Below are positions 23,171 to 30,862 of a stretch of DNA of 64,000 nt, piece by piece. Each line of letters opens with the position of its first letter. Position 1 is the stretch's first letter. Under the pieces are notes generated by a model, which made no database searches, was not told the DNA's origin, and was given only the letters and a program-made list of their open reading frames with translations. The stretch lies in the NCBI GenBank assembly GCA_903839675.1, contig CAIMDB010000018.1, positions 1 to 64,000 of the forward strand, written 5' to 3'. Both the position numbers and the translations under genes were made by a program. The DNA is from an uncultured Sphingomonadales bacterium. GTDB lineage: Bacteria; Pseudomonadota; Alphaproteobacteria; Sphingomonadales; Sphingomonadaceae.

Positions 23171-24103
23171 ATGCCGCCGTTGATTGAGCCCGTTGGCCTG
23201 CGCCTTGTGTTGGGCGGCAACGTCTTTGGCTGGACAGCGGATCTGGACACCAGCTTTGCGATCCTCGATGCCTTTTACGAGGCCGGCGGCCGGATGATCG
23301 ACACCGCCGAAGGATATTCGGCCTTCGTTCCGGGGCATGTTGGGGGCGAGTCTGAAACGGTTTTGGGCCATTGGCTGGCGGCGCGGGGCAATCGGGCGGA
23401 GATGCACATCGCCACAAAGACGGGCATGTACGGCAAGCCGGGTGACCTCGCAGCGGCAAAGGTCGCAGCGGCTGTTGAAGGCTCGCTCACGCGCCTGCAG
23501 ACCGACTATATCGATCTCTATTACGCCCACCGGGATGAGGCGACGACCGATCAGGCAGACGCCGCGCAAGGCTTTGGCGCGCTGGTGACGGCAGGCAAGG
23601 TGCGAACGCTTGGGGCCTCCAACTTCACGGCAGAACGTCTCGCCTCTGCGCGGGCAGCGGCCAAAGCGCAGGGCGTTGCGGCCTATGGCGCGATCCAGAA
23701 CGAATATAACCTTGTCGTCCGCGACCAGTTTGAGGGTGCGGTCCAAGACATTTGCGTGGCCGAAGGTATCGCGTCCTTCCCTTATTTCGGACTCGCCTCA
23801 GGCTTTCTGACTGGCAAGTACCGCGTCGCGGCTGACCTAGAGCAGGGACCGCGTGGCTACCGTGTCCGCGACTATTTCGACAAGGGTCGGCCGATCCTCG
23901 CAGCGATGGACAAGGTGGCGGCCGATACCGGCGCCAAGCACGCACATATCGCCTTGGCATGGATCAACGCCCAGCCGGGGATTGCGGCACCTATCGCCAG
24001 CGCTTCGCGGGTTGAGCAGGTGGCTGATCTTGTTGCGGGGGCCACGCTTGTTCTGGCACAGGAGCATCTTGACCTTCTGAACGCCGCTCGGTCGCTTGCT
24101 TAG
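23171..24103 (+). CDS. Aldo/keto reductase
   Basis: A 310-residue AKR-superfamily (beta/alpha)8 NAD(P)H oxidoreductase. Asp and Tyr of the catalytic tetrad are in MIDTAEGYSAF (about 38-48), Lys in ATKTG, and the phenolic-substrate-side YIDLYYAHRDE follows; cofactor residues are in ASASRVEQ. It starts a rightward run of six genes (23,171-28,775) ending in the stilbene dioxygenase group. It is only distantly like its neighbour at 24,114. Aromatic aldehyde or ketone reduction is plausible from context only. Confidence 0.85.
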   Translation: MPPLIEPVGLRLVLGGNVFGWTADLDTSFAILDAFYEAGGRMIDTAEGYSAFVPGHVGGESETVLGHWLAARGNRAEMHIATKTGMYGKPGDLAAAKVAAAVEGSLTRLQTDYIDLYYAHRDEATTDQADAAQGFGALVTAGKVRTLGASNFTAERLASARAAAKAQGVAAYGAIQNEYNLVVRDQFEGAVQDICVAEGIASFPYFGLASGFLTGKYRVAADLEQGPRGYRVRDYFDKGRPILAAMDKVAADTGAKHAHIALAWINAQPGIAAPIASASRVEQVADLVAGATLVLAQEHLDLLNAARSLA

Positions 24104-24113
24104 AGGAACTCCG

Positions 24114-25109
24114 ATGACGATTACAAAACGCGCGATCAATGGTCGTCCGACCAATCCCGTCGGCCTTGGGTGCATGTCGCTTTCCTGGGCCTATGGCGTA
24201 CCGCCGTCGGACGAGGATGGGGCCAAGTTGCTCCACCGCGCGCTTGATCTGGGCTATGATCATCTCGACACTGCGCGCATTTATGGGCTTGGCCATAACG
24301 AGACGCTGATCGGCAAGACGCTCAAGGACAATCGCGACAAGTTCTTTCTCGCGTCCAAGACGGGGATCATCGTTGATGGCGAGAAGCGCCGGATCGACTG
24401 CAAGCCGGAGACGATCCGCAAGGCCTGCGACGAGAGCCTGAGGCTGCTCCAGACCGACCATATCGATCTCTATTACCTGCACCGCCGGGATTTCGAGACG
24501 CCAATTGAAGACTCTGTCGGCACACTTGCTGAGCTAATCAAGGAAGGGAAAATCGGCAGCATCGGTCTTTCCGAAATGTCGGCAGACACGCTGCGCAAGG
24601 CGCATGCTGTGCACCCCATCGCCGCGATGCAGACCGAATATTCGCTGTGGACGCGCAATCCCGAAATCGCCGTGCTGCAGGCGTGCAAGGACCTTGGCAC
24701 CACGTTTGTTGCATTTTCGCCGGTCGGTCGCGGCGCGTTGGCCGCTGCGGTGCAGGACTCGGACGATCTGGTCGACAACGACCTGCGGCGTGGCCAGCCG
24801 CGTTTCAATGCGGAGAATTGGCCGCATAATCTGAAGCTGATCGAGGCGTTCAAAGCGATTGCGGCGGCACAGGGTGTGACACCAGCACAGCTCTCGCTCG
24901 CTTGGGTGCTTTCGCGCGGAGACCATGTCGTGACGATCCCCGGCACCGCTTCTATCCCGCATCTCGAAGAGAATATCGCGCGGTGGGACTGGCAGCCGGA
25001 CAGCACGGTGCTCGAGACGATCGACGCCCTGATCAACCAGCAGACCGTCGCCGGGCCGCGCTATCCCGATGCGATGCAGCGGACCATCGACACCGAGGAA
25101 TTCGCCTGA
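24114..25109 (+). CDS. Aldo/keto reductase
   Basis: A 331-residue aldo/keto reductase with the AKR13-like pattern: GLGCMSLSWAYG, then HLDTARIYGLGHNE (catalytic Asp and Tyr), LASKTGI (Lys), DHIDLYYLHRRD (His) and the NADP-binding PGTASIPHLEENI. The start is the ATG at 24114 with GAGGA at 24103-24107. It lies 10 bp after the first reductase gene and 16 bp before the CmcJ-like gene, so it is in an operon. The substrate is unknown; the context suggests an aromatic carbonyl compound. Confidence 0.87.
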   Translation: MTITKRAINGRPTNPVGLGCMSLSWAYGVPPSDEDGAKLLHRALDLGYDHLDTARIYGLGHNETLIGKTLKDNRDKFFLASKTGIIVDGEKRRIDCKPETIRKACDESLRLLQTDHIDLYYLHRRDFETPIEDSVGTLAELIKEGKIGSIGLSEMSADTLRKAHAVHPIAAMQTEYSLWTRNPEIAVLQACKDLGTTFVAFSPVGRGALAAAVQDSDDLVDNDLRRGQPRFNAENWPHNLKLIEAFKAIAAAQGVTPAQLSLAWVLSRGDHVVTIPGTASIPHLEENIARWDWQPDSTVLETIDALINQQTVAGPRYPDAMQRTIDTEEFA

Positions 25110-25125
25110 CCTAAAGGAGCGTCCG

Positions 25126-25914
25126 ATGACGACAGCGGTTATCAACTACGCAGCGCGCACCGATTTCCGGCAGCGTTATTATGCGAATGATCATAGCCGC
25201 GACACTGTTGTCATTGATGGCCAGCCGATGGAGATCACCGACGGGCGCGCGGTCTCGACCGATCTTGATGCGGCCGGGTTCAAGCTCGTGCCGCACGTGA
25301 GCAAGGTCGCCGACTTTCAGGATCGCGCAGACGTGGCGGCGGTCCACGGACAGGAAATTGTTGATCTGCTGTTGGCGGAGACAGGGGCGGACGCTGTCTT
25401 CTGCACTGGCCCCGGCATCCTACGCTTCGGCGAGAAATCAAAGTTGGCCGGGCAACTCAACAACTCCATGCCGGCACGCTTTGCCCATATCGACATCACG
25501 GCCGAGACGGCGGCGGGGTTCTCGAAGGGCGGAGCACCCGAGGGCAAATCTGTGCGGCGCTTTGCCCATTACAATGTCTGGCGCGCTTTTTCCGCACCAC
25601 CACAGGATGTTCCGCTGGCCGTCTGTGATGCGCGCAGTGTGGTGGCCGAGGATCGGATCATTGCTGATGCGATTTTTGATGATCCGGAAAAGCCTGAATG
25701 GTCGTTTGAAAGCTACATCATCGCGCACAGCCCCGCCCATCGCTGGCACTGGTTCCCGAACATGACGCGAGATGAAGCGCTCATCTTCAAGACGAGCGAC
25801 AGCCAATTTGCCAACCCTGTGCCGCACGTGGCCTTCGACAATCCCGGTGTATCTGCGGATGTAGCGCCGCGCTCCAGCATTGAAATGCGCGCCATCGCTT
25901 TCTGGTTTGATTGA
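25126..25914 (+). CDS. CmcJ/NvfI-family oxidoreductase-like protein
   Basis: A 262-residue member of the CmcJ/NvfI (AsaB, gibberellin-desaturase-like) family, whose members include Fe(II)/2-oxoglutarate-type enzymes in fungal and cephamycin pathways. Landmarks: HVSKVADFQDRADV, AHIDITAETAA (possible HxD metal pair), RFAHYNVWRAFSAPPQDVPLAVCDARSV, and HRWHWFPNMTRDEALIFKTSDS with a further His and the Arg-like anchor region. A second, longer paralogue lies at 29,266-30,138. The pairing of two such genes with a stilbene dioxygenase is unusual. GGAG precedes the ATG at 25126. Confidence 0.8.
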   Translation: MTTAVINYAARTDFRQRYYANDHSRDTVVIDGQPMEITDGRAVSTDLDAAGFKLVPHVSKVADFQDRADVAAVHGQEIVDLLLAETGADAVFCTGPGILRFGEKSKLAGQLNNSMPARFAHIDITAETAAGFSKGGAPEGKSVRRFAHYNVWRAFSAPPQDVPLAVCDARSVVAEDRIIADAIFDDPEKPEWSFESYIIAHSPAHRWHWFPNMTRDEALIFKTSDSQFANPVPHVAFDNPGVSADVAPRSSIEMRAIAFWFD

Positions 25915-25929
25915 GAAGGCTTGATTTTC

Positions 25930-25941
25930 TAACAATTGTTA
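25930..25941. promoter_or_regulatory. TAACAATTGTTA palindrome, operator site 1
   Basis: A perfect 12-base palindrome 34 bp upstream of the stilbene dioxygenase start. The identical sequence recurs at 33,951 and 41,901, with TAAC-N4-GTTA variants at 37,974 and 39,326. The proposed binder is the MarR protein encoded at 38,741-39,205. Confidence 0.7.
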
Positions 25942-25975
25942 CCGAAGGTGCTCTCATAAGAGTTAGGAGAGTATC

Positions 25976-27445
25976 GTGGCCGCATTTCCCCAGACCCCGC
26001 ATTTCACGGGTCTCAACCGCCCAATCGGCGCGGAATATGACCTCGAGAACCTTGTGGTCGAAGGGATAATTCCCGCGGATGTCGATGGCGTGTTCTTCCG
26101 CGCGGTGCCGGATCCTGCTTTTCCGCCTAAGTTTGATGACGACAATGTCCTGTCCGGCGATGGGATGATTTCCGCCGTTCGCCTTCAAGGCGGCAAGGCC
26201 AGCACGTCGATGCGCTATGTGCAGACGGCGCGGCATAAGGCTGAAGTGGAGGCGGGTCGCGCCCGCTTTGGACGGTATCGTAACCCCTTTACCGATGATG
26301 TGGAGATGGCGGACGTTGACCGCACCGTCGCCAACACCACGCCGGTCTGGCATGCCGGTCGCCTGCTGATGACGAAGGAGGATGGCCGTCCTTATCAGAT
26401 CAACCCGCAGACGCTGGAAACCATCGGCTCCTATGATTTTGGCGGCAAGCTGAAATCCGAAACGGTGACGGCGCACGTCCGCATCGATCCGGTGACGGGG
26501 GAGTTGTTCTTCTACGGCTATGAGGCAGATGGTCCGGCCTCAACAAAGGTCGCCTATCTGATCGCGGACAAGAACGGCAATTTGACGTCGGAACAATGGT
26601 TTGACGTGCCCTATTGCTCCATGATGCATGACTTCACCATTACAGAGAATTACGCGCTGTTCCCGGTCTACCCGACGACGTGCAGCCTCGATCGTCTGAA
26701 AGAGGGCGGCGACCATTGGATCCATGAGATGGACCTCGACAGCTGGCTGGGCGTGATGCCGCGCTATGGCGATGTGTCTGAAATCAAATGGTTCAAGGGC
26801 GGGAAGGGCGTCTCCTGCTACCACATGATGGGCGCGTTTGAGGATGCGGAGGGCAACATCCACTTTGATCAGTGCCTGTCTAACGTAAATGCCTTCCCCT
26901 TCATACGTGAAGCCTCTGGCATCCACATGGCGCCTTGGGATGTGAAGGGCGCCCTGACGCGCTGGACGGTTAATCCCAAGGGCCCCGCCGGTGACGTCGT
27001 GGAAAACATCGTTGGCCCACCGGGTGATTTCCCGGTCATTCCTGCAGCGGAGCAGGGGCGGCCATATGCGCGTGGCTGGATGCTCACAATGAACCCTGAA
27101 ATGCGTGGGCCTCCGGTGGCCGGTGGCCCTGTCGGGGCGATGTTCAACATGCTGATGCGGCTCGACTTCACCGGCGCCCCCATTCAGGCGCTCGCGCTTG
27201 ATCCGGGCATGAGCTTCAATGAGCCGGTCCATGTGCCGTCCAAGACCGCGGGCCATGAAGGCTGGCTGGTGATGGTCGTCGATACACAGACGGGGCCAGA
27301 TGACTTCACCCATGCCTGCTGGATTATCGATGCGGGGAATGTCGGCGCCGGGCCTGTCGCCAAGATTGCGATCCCCACCCGTTTGCGACCGCAAGTGCAT
27401 GGCTGGTGGGTGAGCAGCGATCAACTCGCGAAGGCCGGCGCATGA
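25976..27445 (+). CDS. Lignostilbene-type dioxygenase (carotenoid cleavage oxygenase family)
   Basis: A 489-residue seven-bladed Fe(II) oxygenase that should cut the central C=C of a 4-hydroxystilbene to two aromatic aldehydes. The four iron ligands are His167 (TAHVRI), His218 (MMHDF), His283 (CYHMM) and His475 (QVHGWW). Tyr101 and Lys134, the pair that holds the phenolic 4-OH in the lignostilbene dioxygenase LsdA, are conserved; the third pocket residue, Phe59, is Leu59 here (LSGDG). The start is GTG at 25976 after GGAGAG. It is downstream of operator site 1 and overlaps the next gene by 4 bp. Confidence 0.9.
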   Translation: MAAFPQTPHFTGLNRPIGAEYDLENLVVEGIIPADVDGVFFRAVPDPAFPPKFDDDNVLSGDGMISAVRLQGGKASTSMRYVQTARHKAEVEAGRARFGRYRNPFTDDVEMADVDRTVANTTPVWHAGRLLMTKEDGRPYQINPQTLETIGSYDFGGKLKSETVTAHVRIDPVTGELFFYGYEADGPASTKVAYLIADKNGNLTSEQWFDVPYCSMMHDFTITENYALFPVYPTTCSLDRLKEGGDHWIHEMDLDSWLGVMPRYGDVSEIKWFKGGKGVSCYHMMGAFEDAEGNIHFDQCLSNVNAFPFIREASGIHMAPWDVKGALTRWTVNPKGPAGDVVENIVGPPGDFPVIPAAEQGRPYARGWMLTMNPEMRGPPVAGGPVGAMFNMLMRLDFTGAPIQALALDPGMSFNEPVHVPSKTAGHEGWLVMVVDTQTGPDDFTHACWIIDAGNVGAGPVAKIAIPTRLRPQVHGWWVSSDQLAKAGA

Positions 27446-28365
27446 CGCGGATTGTCGTCACGGGTGCCTCGGGCAATTATGGCCGCGCTTTTACAGATGC
27501 GCTGATCGCCAAGGGGCGTGCACAGGACTTGATCCTGATCACGCGCACGCCGGACAAGCTGACTGATCGCGTCGCGCAAGGGTGTGAGGTCCGCTATGGC
27601 GATTTCGATAAGCCTGATACGCTGGCCGCCGCAGTGGCAGGTGCCGACAAGATGCTGCTCATCTCCGGCACCCGTGTCGGCGCACGCGTTGTTCAGCACA
27701 AGGCGGCGATTGATGCGGCGGCAAAAGCTGGAGTGAAGCACATCGCCTATACCAGCTTCATTGGTATCGATGACCCGGCAAACCCTGCTGAAGTGCGGCA
27801 TGATCATATTGAGACAGAGAAGCTCATCCGTGGGTCCGGCATGGCCTGGACGATGCTGCGCGATGCGCATTATGCCGATGCGATGATCCTGATGGCAGGC
27901 CCCGGTGTGATGCAGTCCGGCCAATGGATCAGCAATGCAGGTGCAGGCCTTGAGGCGATGGTGTGGCGCGATGACTGTGTCGCTGCCGCCGTCGCTGTCA
28001 TGACGAGCGAGGGCCATGAGGACCAGACCTACAATATCACAGGTCCTGAATTGCAGACCTTTGAAGACGTGACAGCGATCTTGTCCGAGGTGACGGGCAA
28101 GCCGATCAGCTACGTCTCCGTCGATGATGAACAGCAATATGCAATGTTCGACGCCATGGGCATTCCGCGCCGTCCGGTAGATGACCAGACGGTGGGCGGT
28201 CTCCCTTGGAACAGCGATGATATGGTCACGTTTGGGCAGGCCATCCGCGAGGGCTTTCTGGAGATTTGTTCCGGTGATGTTGAAAAGCTGACGGGACGAC
28301 CGGCACGATCGGTGCGGCAGATGATTGAAGAGAATGTGGACTTCCTTCGGGGTGCTGCCCAATGA
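27442..28365 (+). CDS. NmrA-like / atypical SDR NAD(P)-binding protein
   Basis: A 307-residue atypical short-chain dehydrogenase. RIVVTGASGNYGRAF (about 3-17) is the GxxGxxG cofactor loop and ITRTPDKL suggests NADP(H). The C-terminal part (GLPWNSDDMVTFGQAIREG) resembles the quinone-reductase-2 / NmrA subfamily. No YxxxK is evident, as expected for that group. It overlaps the stilbene dioxygenase gene by 4 bp and the SnoaL-like gene by 4 bp, so the three are co-expressed. Reduction of a quinone or aldehyde product is a guess. Confidence 0.8.
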   Translation: MTRIVVTGASGNYGRAFTDALIAKGRAQDLILITRTPDKLTDRVAQGCEVRYGDFDKPDTLAAAVAGADKMLLISGTRVGARVVQHKAAIDAAAKAGVKHIAYTSFIGIDDPANPAEVRHDHIETEKLIRGSGMAWTMLRDAHYADAMILMAGPGVMQSGQWISNAGAGLEAMVWRDDCVAAAVAVMTSEGHEDQTYNITGPELQTFEDVTAILSEVTGKPISYVSVDDEQQYAMFDAMGIPRRPVDDQTVGGLPWNSDDMVTFGQAIREGFLEICSGDVEKLTGRPARSVRQMIEENVDFLRGAAQ

Positions 28366-28775
28366 ACCGGGACGCTTACGAGCGGTATCTCGCCTGTTTC
28401 AACAGCAAGGATTATGACGGCGTCGCCGGTTTTTATGCCGAGCCGATGAAGATGGATTTCTTCGGCGTCTCCATTCGGAACCGCGAAGACCTGACGCGGT
28501 TTTACAGCTTCCTGCACAGCTATGTGAAGGAGAGCGTGCGGGTCCTCAATTTTGCTGCCAGCGACACGCTCACCGCTGTGGACGCTATCGTCCGTATTGA
28601 GGCTATACGGGACCTGACGCAGGATGTGCTTGAGGCCAATGGCGCCGGGGCGTTCCACCCCATGGAGGCAGGCCAGATCCTCGAAATGCGCCAGTTCATC
28701 TTCTATACAACCAAAGCCGGCAAAATCGTGCAGACGGAATGTGCCCTGCTGCCGCCCGAGTTGCCCCCCGCTTAG
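28362..28775 (+). CDS. Small NTF2/SnoaL-like protein
   Basis: A 137-residue single-domain protein with an NTF2-fold pattern: the N-terminal helix RDAYERYLACFNSKDYDGVAGFY, a central sheet (VDAIVRIEAI) and the C-terminal strands LEMRQFIFYTTKAGKIVQ. SnoaL-like proteins include cofactor-free cyclases, isomerases and hydratases. It ends the rightward operon that begins at 23,171, overlapping the NmrA-like gene by 4 bp and the convergent DUF3237 gene by 4 bp. No catalytic residues can be assigned. Confidence 0.75.
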   Translation: MNRDAYERYLACFNSKDYDGVAGFYAEPMKMDFFGVSIRNREDLTRFYSFLHSYVKESVRVLNFAASDTLTAVDAIVRIEAIRDLTQDVLEANGAGAFHPMEAGQILEMRQFIFYTTKAGKIVQTECALLPPELPPA

Positions 28776-29266
28776 GTCAGCGCGAAGTAGCGGACGAAAT
28801 TGCCGTCGGGGCGACGTTCGCCGACACCGATGAAAACGTGCCGCGTCATCCAGTCATGCTTGCCCTTGGGCGTTTCGAAGGTCGGCTGGGCCCGTAGATA
28901 ATAGTCTTCATGGGCGACGGGTGGCCCGTCTTCAAACGCCCAAGCGCGCAGGCGCTGCATCGCGTCCGGTTTGCGGCCCCAGAGGTATCCCTTGTTCTGC
29001 ATATAGATGATGGTGCCGTCATCCACCTCGAGCAGATAGCGGGCATCGAACACCGCCGTGTCGTCATCGCGGAAATGGGCATAGTCACCGCCCGAATTGG
29101 GGACCGCTTTGCCCCTGAGACGCGGCCCCTCAAACGTTCCCTGATCGACGAGAACGGCGGACCGGAAGCCGCCATTATGGATATCGGGGATCGAGTAGAC
29201 CCGCGTAAACTGGAGCCGACACTCGAACGCGAATTCGAGATGCGGGGTATCGAGTGTCGAGTACAT
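28772..29266 (-). CDS. DUF3237-family protein
   Basis: A 164-residue beta-rich protein with the DUF3237 pattern: LEFAFECRLQF at the start, GGFRSAVLVDQGTFEGPRLRGKAVPNSGGD, FDARYLLEVDDGTIIYMQNKG, and the closing HDWMTRHVFIGVGER. The biochemical function of the family is not established, but members recur in aromatic and polyketide catabolic clusters. It is the last gene of the leftward five-gene set headed at 33,906; its start codon touches the stop of the upstream CmcJ-like gene. Confidence 0.83.
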   Translation of the reverse strand: MYSTLDTPHLEFAFECRLQFTRVYSIPDIHNGGFRSAVLVDQGTFEGPRLRGKAVPNSGGDYAHFRDDDTAVFDARYLLEVDDGTIIYMQNKGYLWGRKPDAMQRLRAWAFEDGPPVAHEDYYLRAQPTFETPKGKHDWMTRHVFIGVGERRPDGNFVRYFALT

Positions 29267-30138
29267 CAGGCGTCTTTCTTGCTGAAATAGGCAACGCCAC
29301 GGAACTCCATCGAATGGCGTTCATTGGCGTCGGGGCGGCTGTTATCGTGGAAGGCGGTGTGGAGTGCCCGCCAGGCTCGATCATGGTCGCTGTCGTGAAA
29401 CTTGATGAAGATCACTTCATCATCGGTCATGTTCGGGAAATACCACCAGCGATGATCGGGATTGAAGGTGAAGATGCTCGCCGCGGCCATCTGGTCTTCG
29501 CCCGGAATATGGGCGAACAGCGCGTCGCCTTCCGGGATTTCGTCAACATCGACCTTGGTGTTGGGCGTGCCTTCATGTTCCGGCACAGAGCGGAAATCGC
29601 AGAGCGCCAGCGGCCAGTCCTGAGGCGGTGGGGAAAGCGGACGCCAGAGGCTGAAGCAGATGTACCGGTCATAGCCGGGGCCATCCGGCATCTTGCCCTC
29701 ATATATGCGCGCGGCAACTCGGTCTGCGCAGTCCGGTGTGAAGTCGACATGCGCTTCGGCAGCTGGCGGCTGGAGCTTTTCGCCCGTCTCGCCGGATGTC
29801 CGCAACTGGCCCGCCATGGTCAGCACGGTGTCCGCGCCCGTCATCTGTTTGACGATCTCGATCACCTCGGCTGCATAGTCCGAATCTCCGGCGGCAGCGG
29901 CATCCCAGTCGGTGATTGACGTGCGGAAACTGGCAATCGCAAAGCCATGCGTGTCGAGGGCAAACGGCTCCGGTGCCAACCGCGCATTGCGGATATGGAC
30001 GCCATAGGTCTCATAGACGCCCGTGTTATACTCTTTGCCCGGCGCCCAGAACCGACGGTTGATCGCCGATGTGGGCAAGAGATAGTCCATCTTTGCGTCA
30101 ACACCGGGCACCCGGTCGAGTGTCTGAAGGTCAGTCAC
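29266..30138 (-). CDS. CmcJ/NvfI-family oxidoreductase-like protein, second copy
   Basis: A 290-residue paralogue of the protein at 25,126. It shares GADTVLTM, AEAHVDFTPDCA (possible HxD), YDRYICFSLWRPLSPPPQDWPLALCDFRSV and HRWWYFPNMTDDEVIFIKFHDS. It also carries a tyrosine-rich leader (YLLPTSAINRRFWAPGKEYN). The start is GTG at 30138 with GGGAGGGG upstream; it overlaps the preceding NTF2-like gene by 8 bp. An ATG at 30171 would deepen that overlap to 41 bp. Position in the same transcript as an NTF2 lyase candidate and a PQQ dehydrogenase suggests action on the same compound. Confidence 0.8.
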   Translation of the reverse strand: MTDLQTLDRVPGVDAKMDYLLPTSAINRRFWAPGKEYNTGVYETYGVHIRNARLAPEPFALDTHGFAIASFRTSITDWDAAAAGDSDYAAEVIEIVKQMTGADTVLTMAGQLRTSGETGEKLQPPAAEAHVDFTPDCADRVAARIYEGKMPDGPGYDRYICFSLWRPLSPPPQDWPLALCDFRSVPEHEGTPNTKVDVDEIPEGDALFAHIPGEDQMAAASIFTFNPDHRWWYFPNMTDDEVIFIKFHDSDHDRAWRALHTAFHDNSRPDANERHSMEFRGVAYFSKKDA

Positions 30139-30841
30139 GAAACCCCTCCCGGGCGCGGCTGTTGTCCACAACGATGGGCTTACCGGTCACGGGATGCGGA
30201 TAGTGGAACTCGATGGTGTCTGTGGCGGGCCAGAGGCGCGGCGTAGGGGAAATCAGTTCGTCAGGACCAAGGGGATCTTCCGGGAAGCACGTCTTGGACA
30301 TGGGGATATAATCGATCGGTGTTTTTGCCCATCCGTCTTCAAAGCTGCCGTGCCAGAAGGGGAAGTAGCGCAGCGCCTTGATCTTCCAGATACCGTCTTC
30401 ACGGACATATTCATTCTCATAGATGCCGCCTTCCCACCAGGCGCGCTGTGCGCCTTCGGCGGTTTCGTGGAGCCCAGCTTGCATCATGGAGCGGCCGCGG
30501 ACCTTGGCATGGCTGCGATCGGGTGCGACGTCGATCACCATCTGCATCTGCGGGTGATCGAGCAGCCAGCCATAGCGCGGGCCATTATGGCCCTGCGTGA
30601 AATTGGTCTGGAACCGCTCGATGTACAGACGACGGACTCCAGCTTTCTTCTTGTAGATGCCGCCGAGGAACCAGACCTCGCCCTCATCAGAAAAGAGGTC
30701 AGCCACTTCGTTATACTGGGATTTGTCGATCAGATATCCATAGGTGTACTGGATGCGGCGGATCTGGTGGATGTCCTGTTGGATGGCCAGTTCATGTTCG
30801 ACCTTGTCCAGACGGGCGGCGAGGGCTGCAATGTCGGTCAT
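30131..30841 (-). CDS. NTF2-fold protein, LdpA-like lyase candidate (copy A)
   Basis: A 236-residue NTF2-like protein. A short helical N-terminus (ALAARLDKVEHELAIQQD) leads into IRRIQYTYGYLIDKSQYNEVADLFSDEGEVWFLG, then GIYKKKAGVRRLYIERF, WWEGGIYENEYVREDGIWKI and FPEDPLGPDELI. The same architecture recurs at 38,020 and 59,684. LdpA, a cofactor-free gamma-formaldehyde lyase that turns diarylpropanediols into lignostilbenes in sphingomonads, belongs to this fold and size class; assignment to that reaction is inference. It is 21 bp downstream of a PQQ dehydrogenase and overlaps the CmcJ-like gene. Confidence 0.75.
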   Translation of the reverse strand: MTDIAALAARLDKVEHELAIQQDIHQIRRIQYTYGYLIDKSQYNEVADLFSDEGEVWFLGGIYKKKAGVRRLYIERFQTNFTQGHNGPRYGWLLDHPQMQMVIDVAPDRSHAKVRGRSMMQAGLHETAEGAQRAWWEGGIYENEYVREDGIWKIKALRYFPFWHGSFEDGWAKTPIDYIPMSKTCFPEDPLGPDELISPTPRLWPATDTIEFHYPHPVTGKPIVVDNSRAREGFRD

Positions 30842-30862
30842 GTGATCTCTCCCTTGTAATTC

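Noticed and set aside
26540-27424. Minus-strand open frame of 294 codons under the stilbene dioxygenase
   Set aside because: Antisense to an enzyme with all catalytic histidines; no family pattern or ribosome-binding site.
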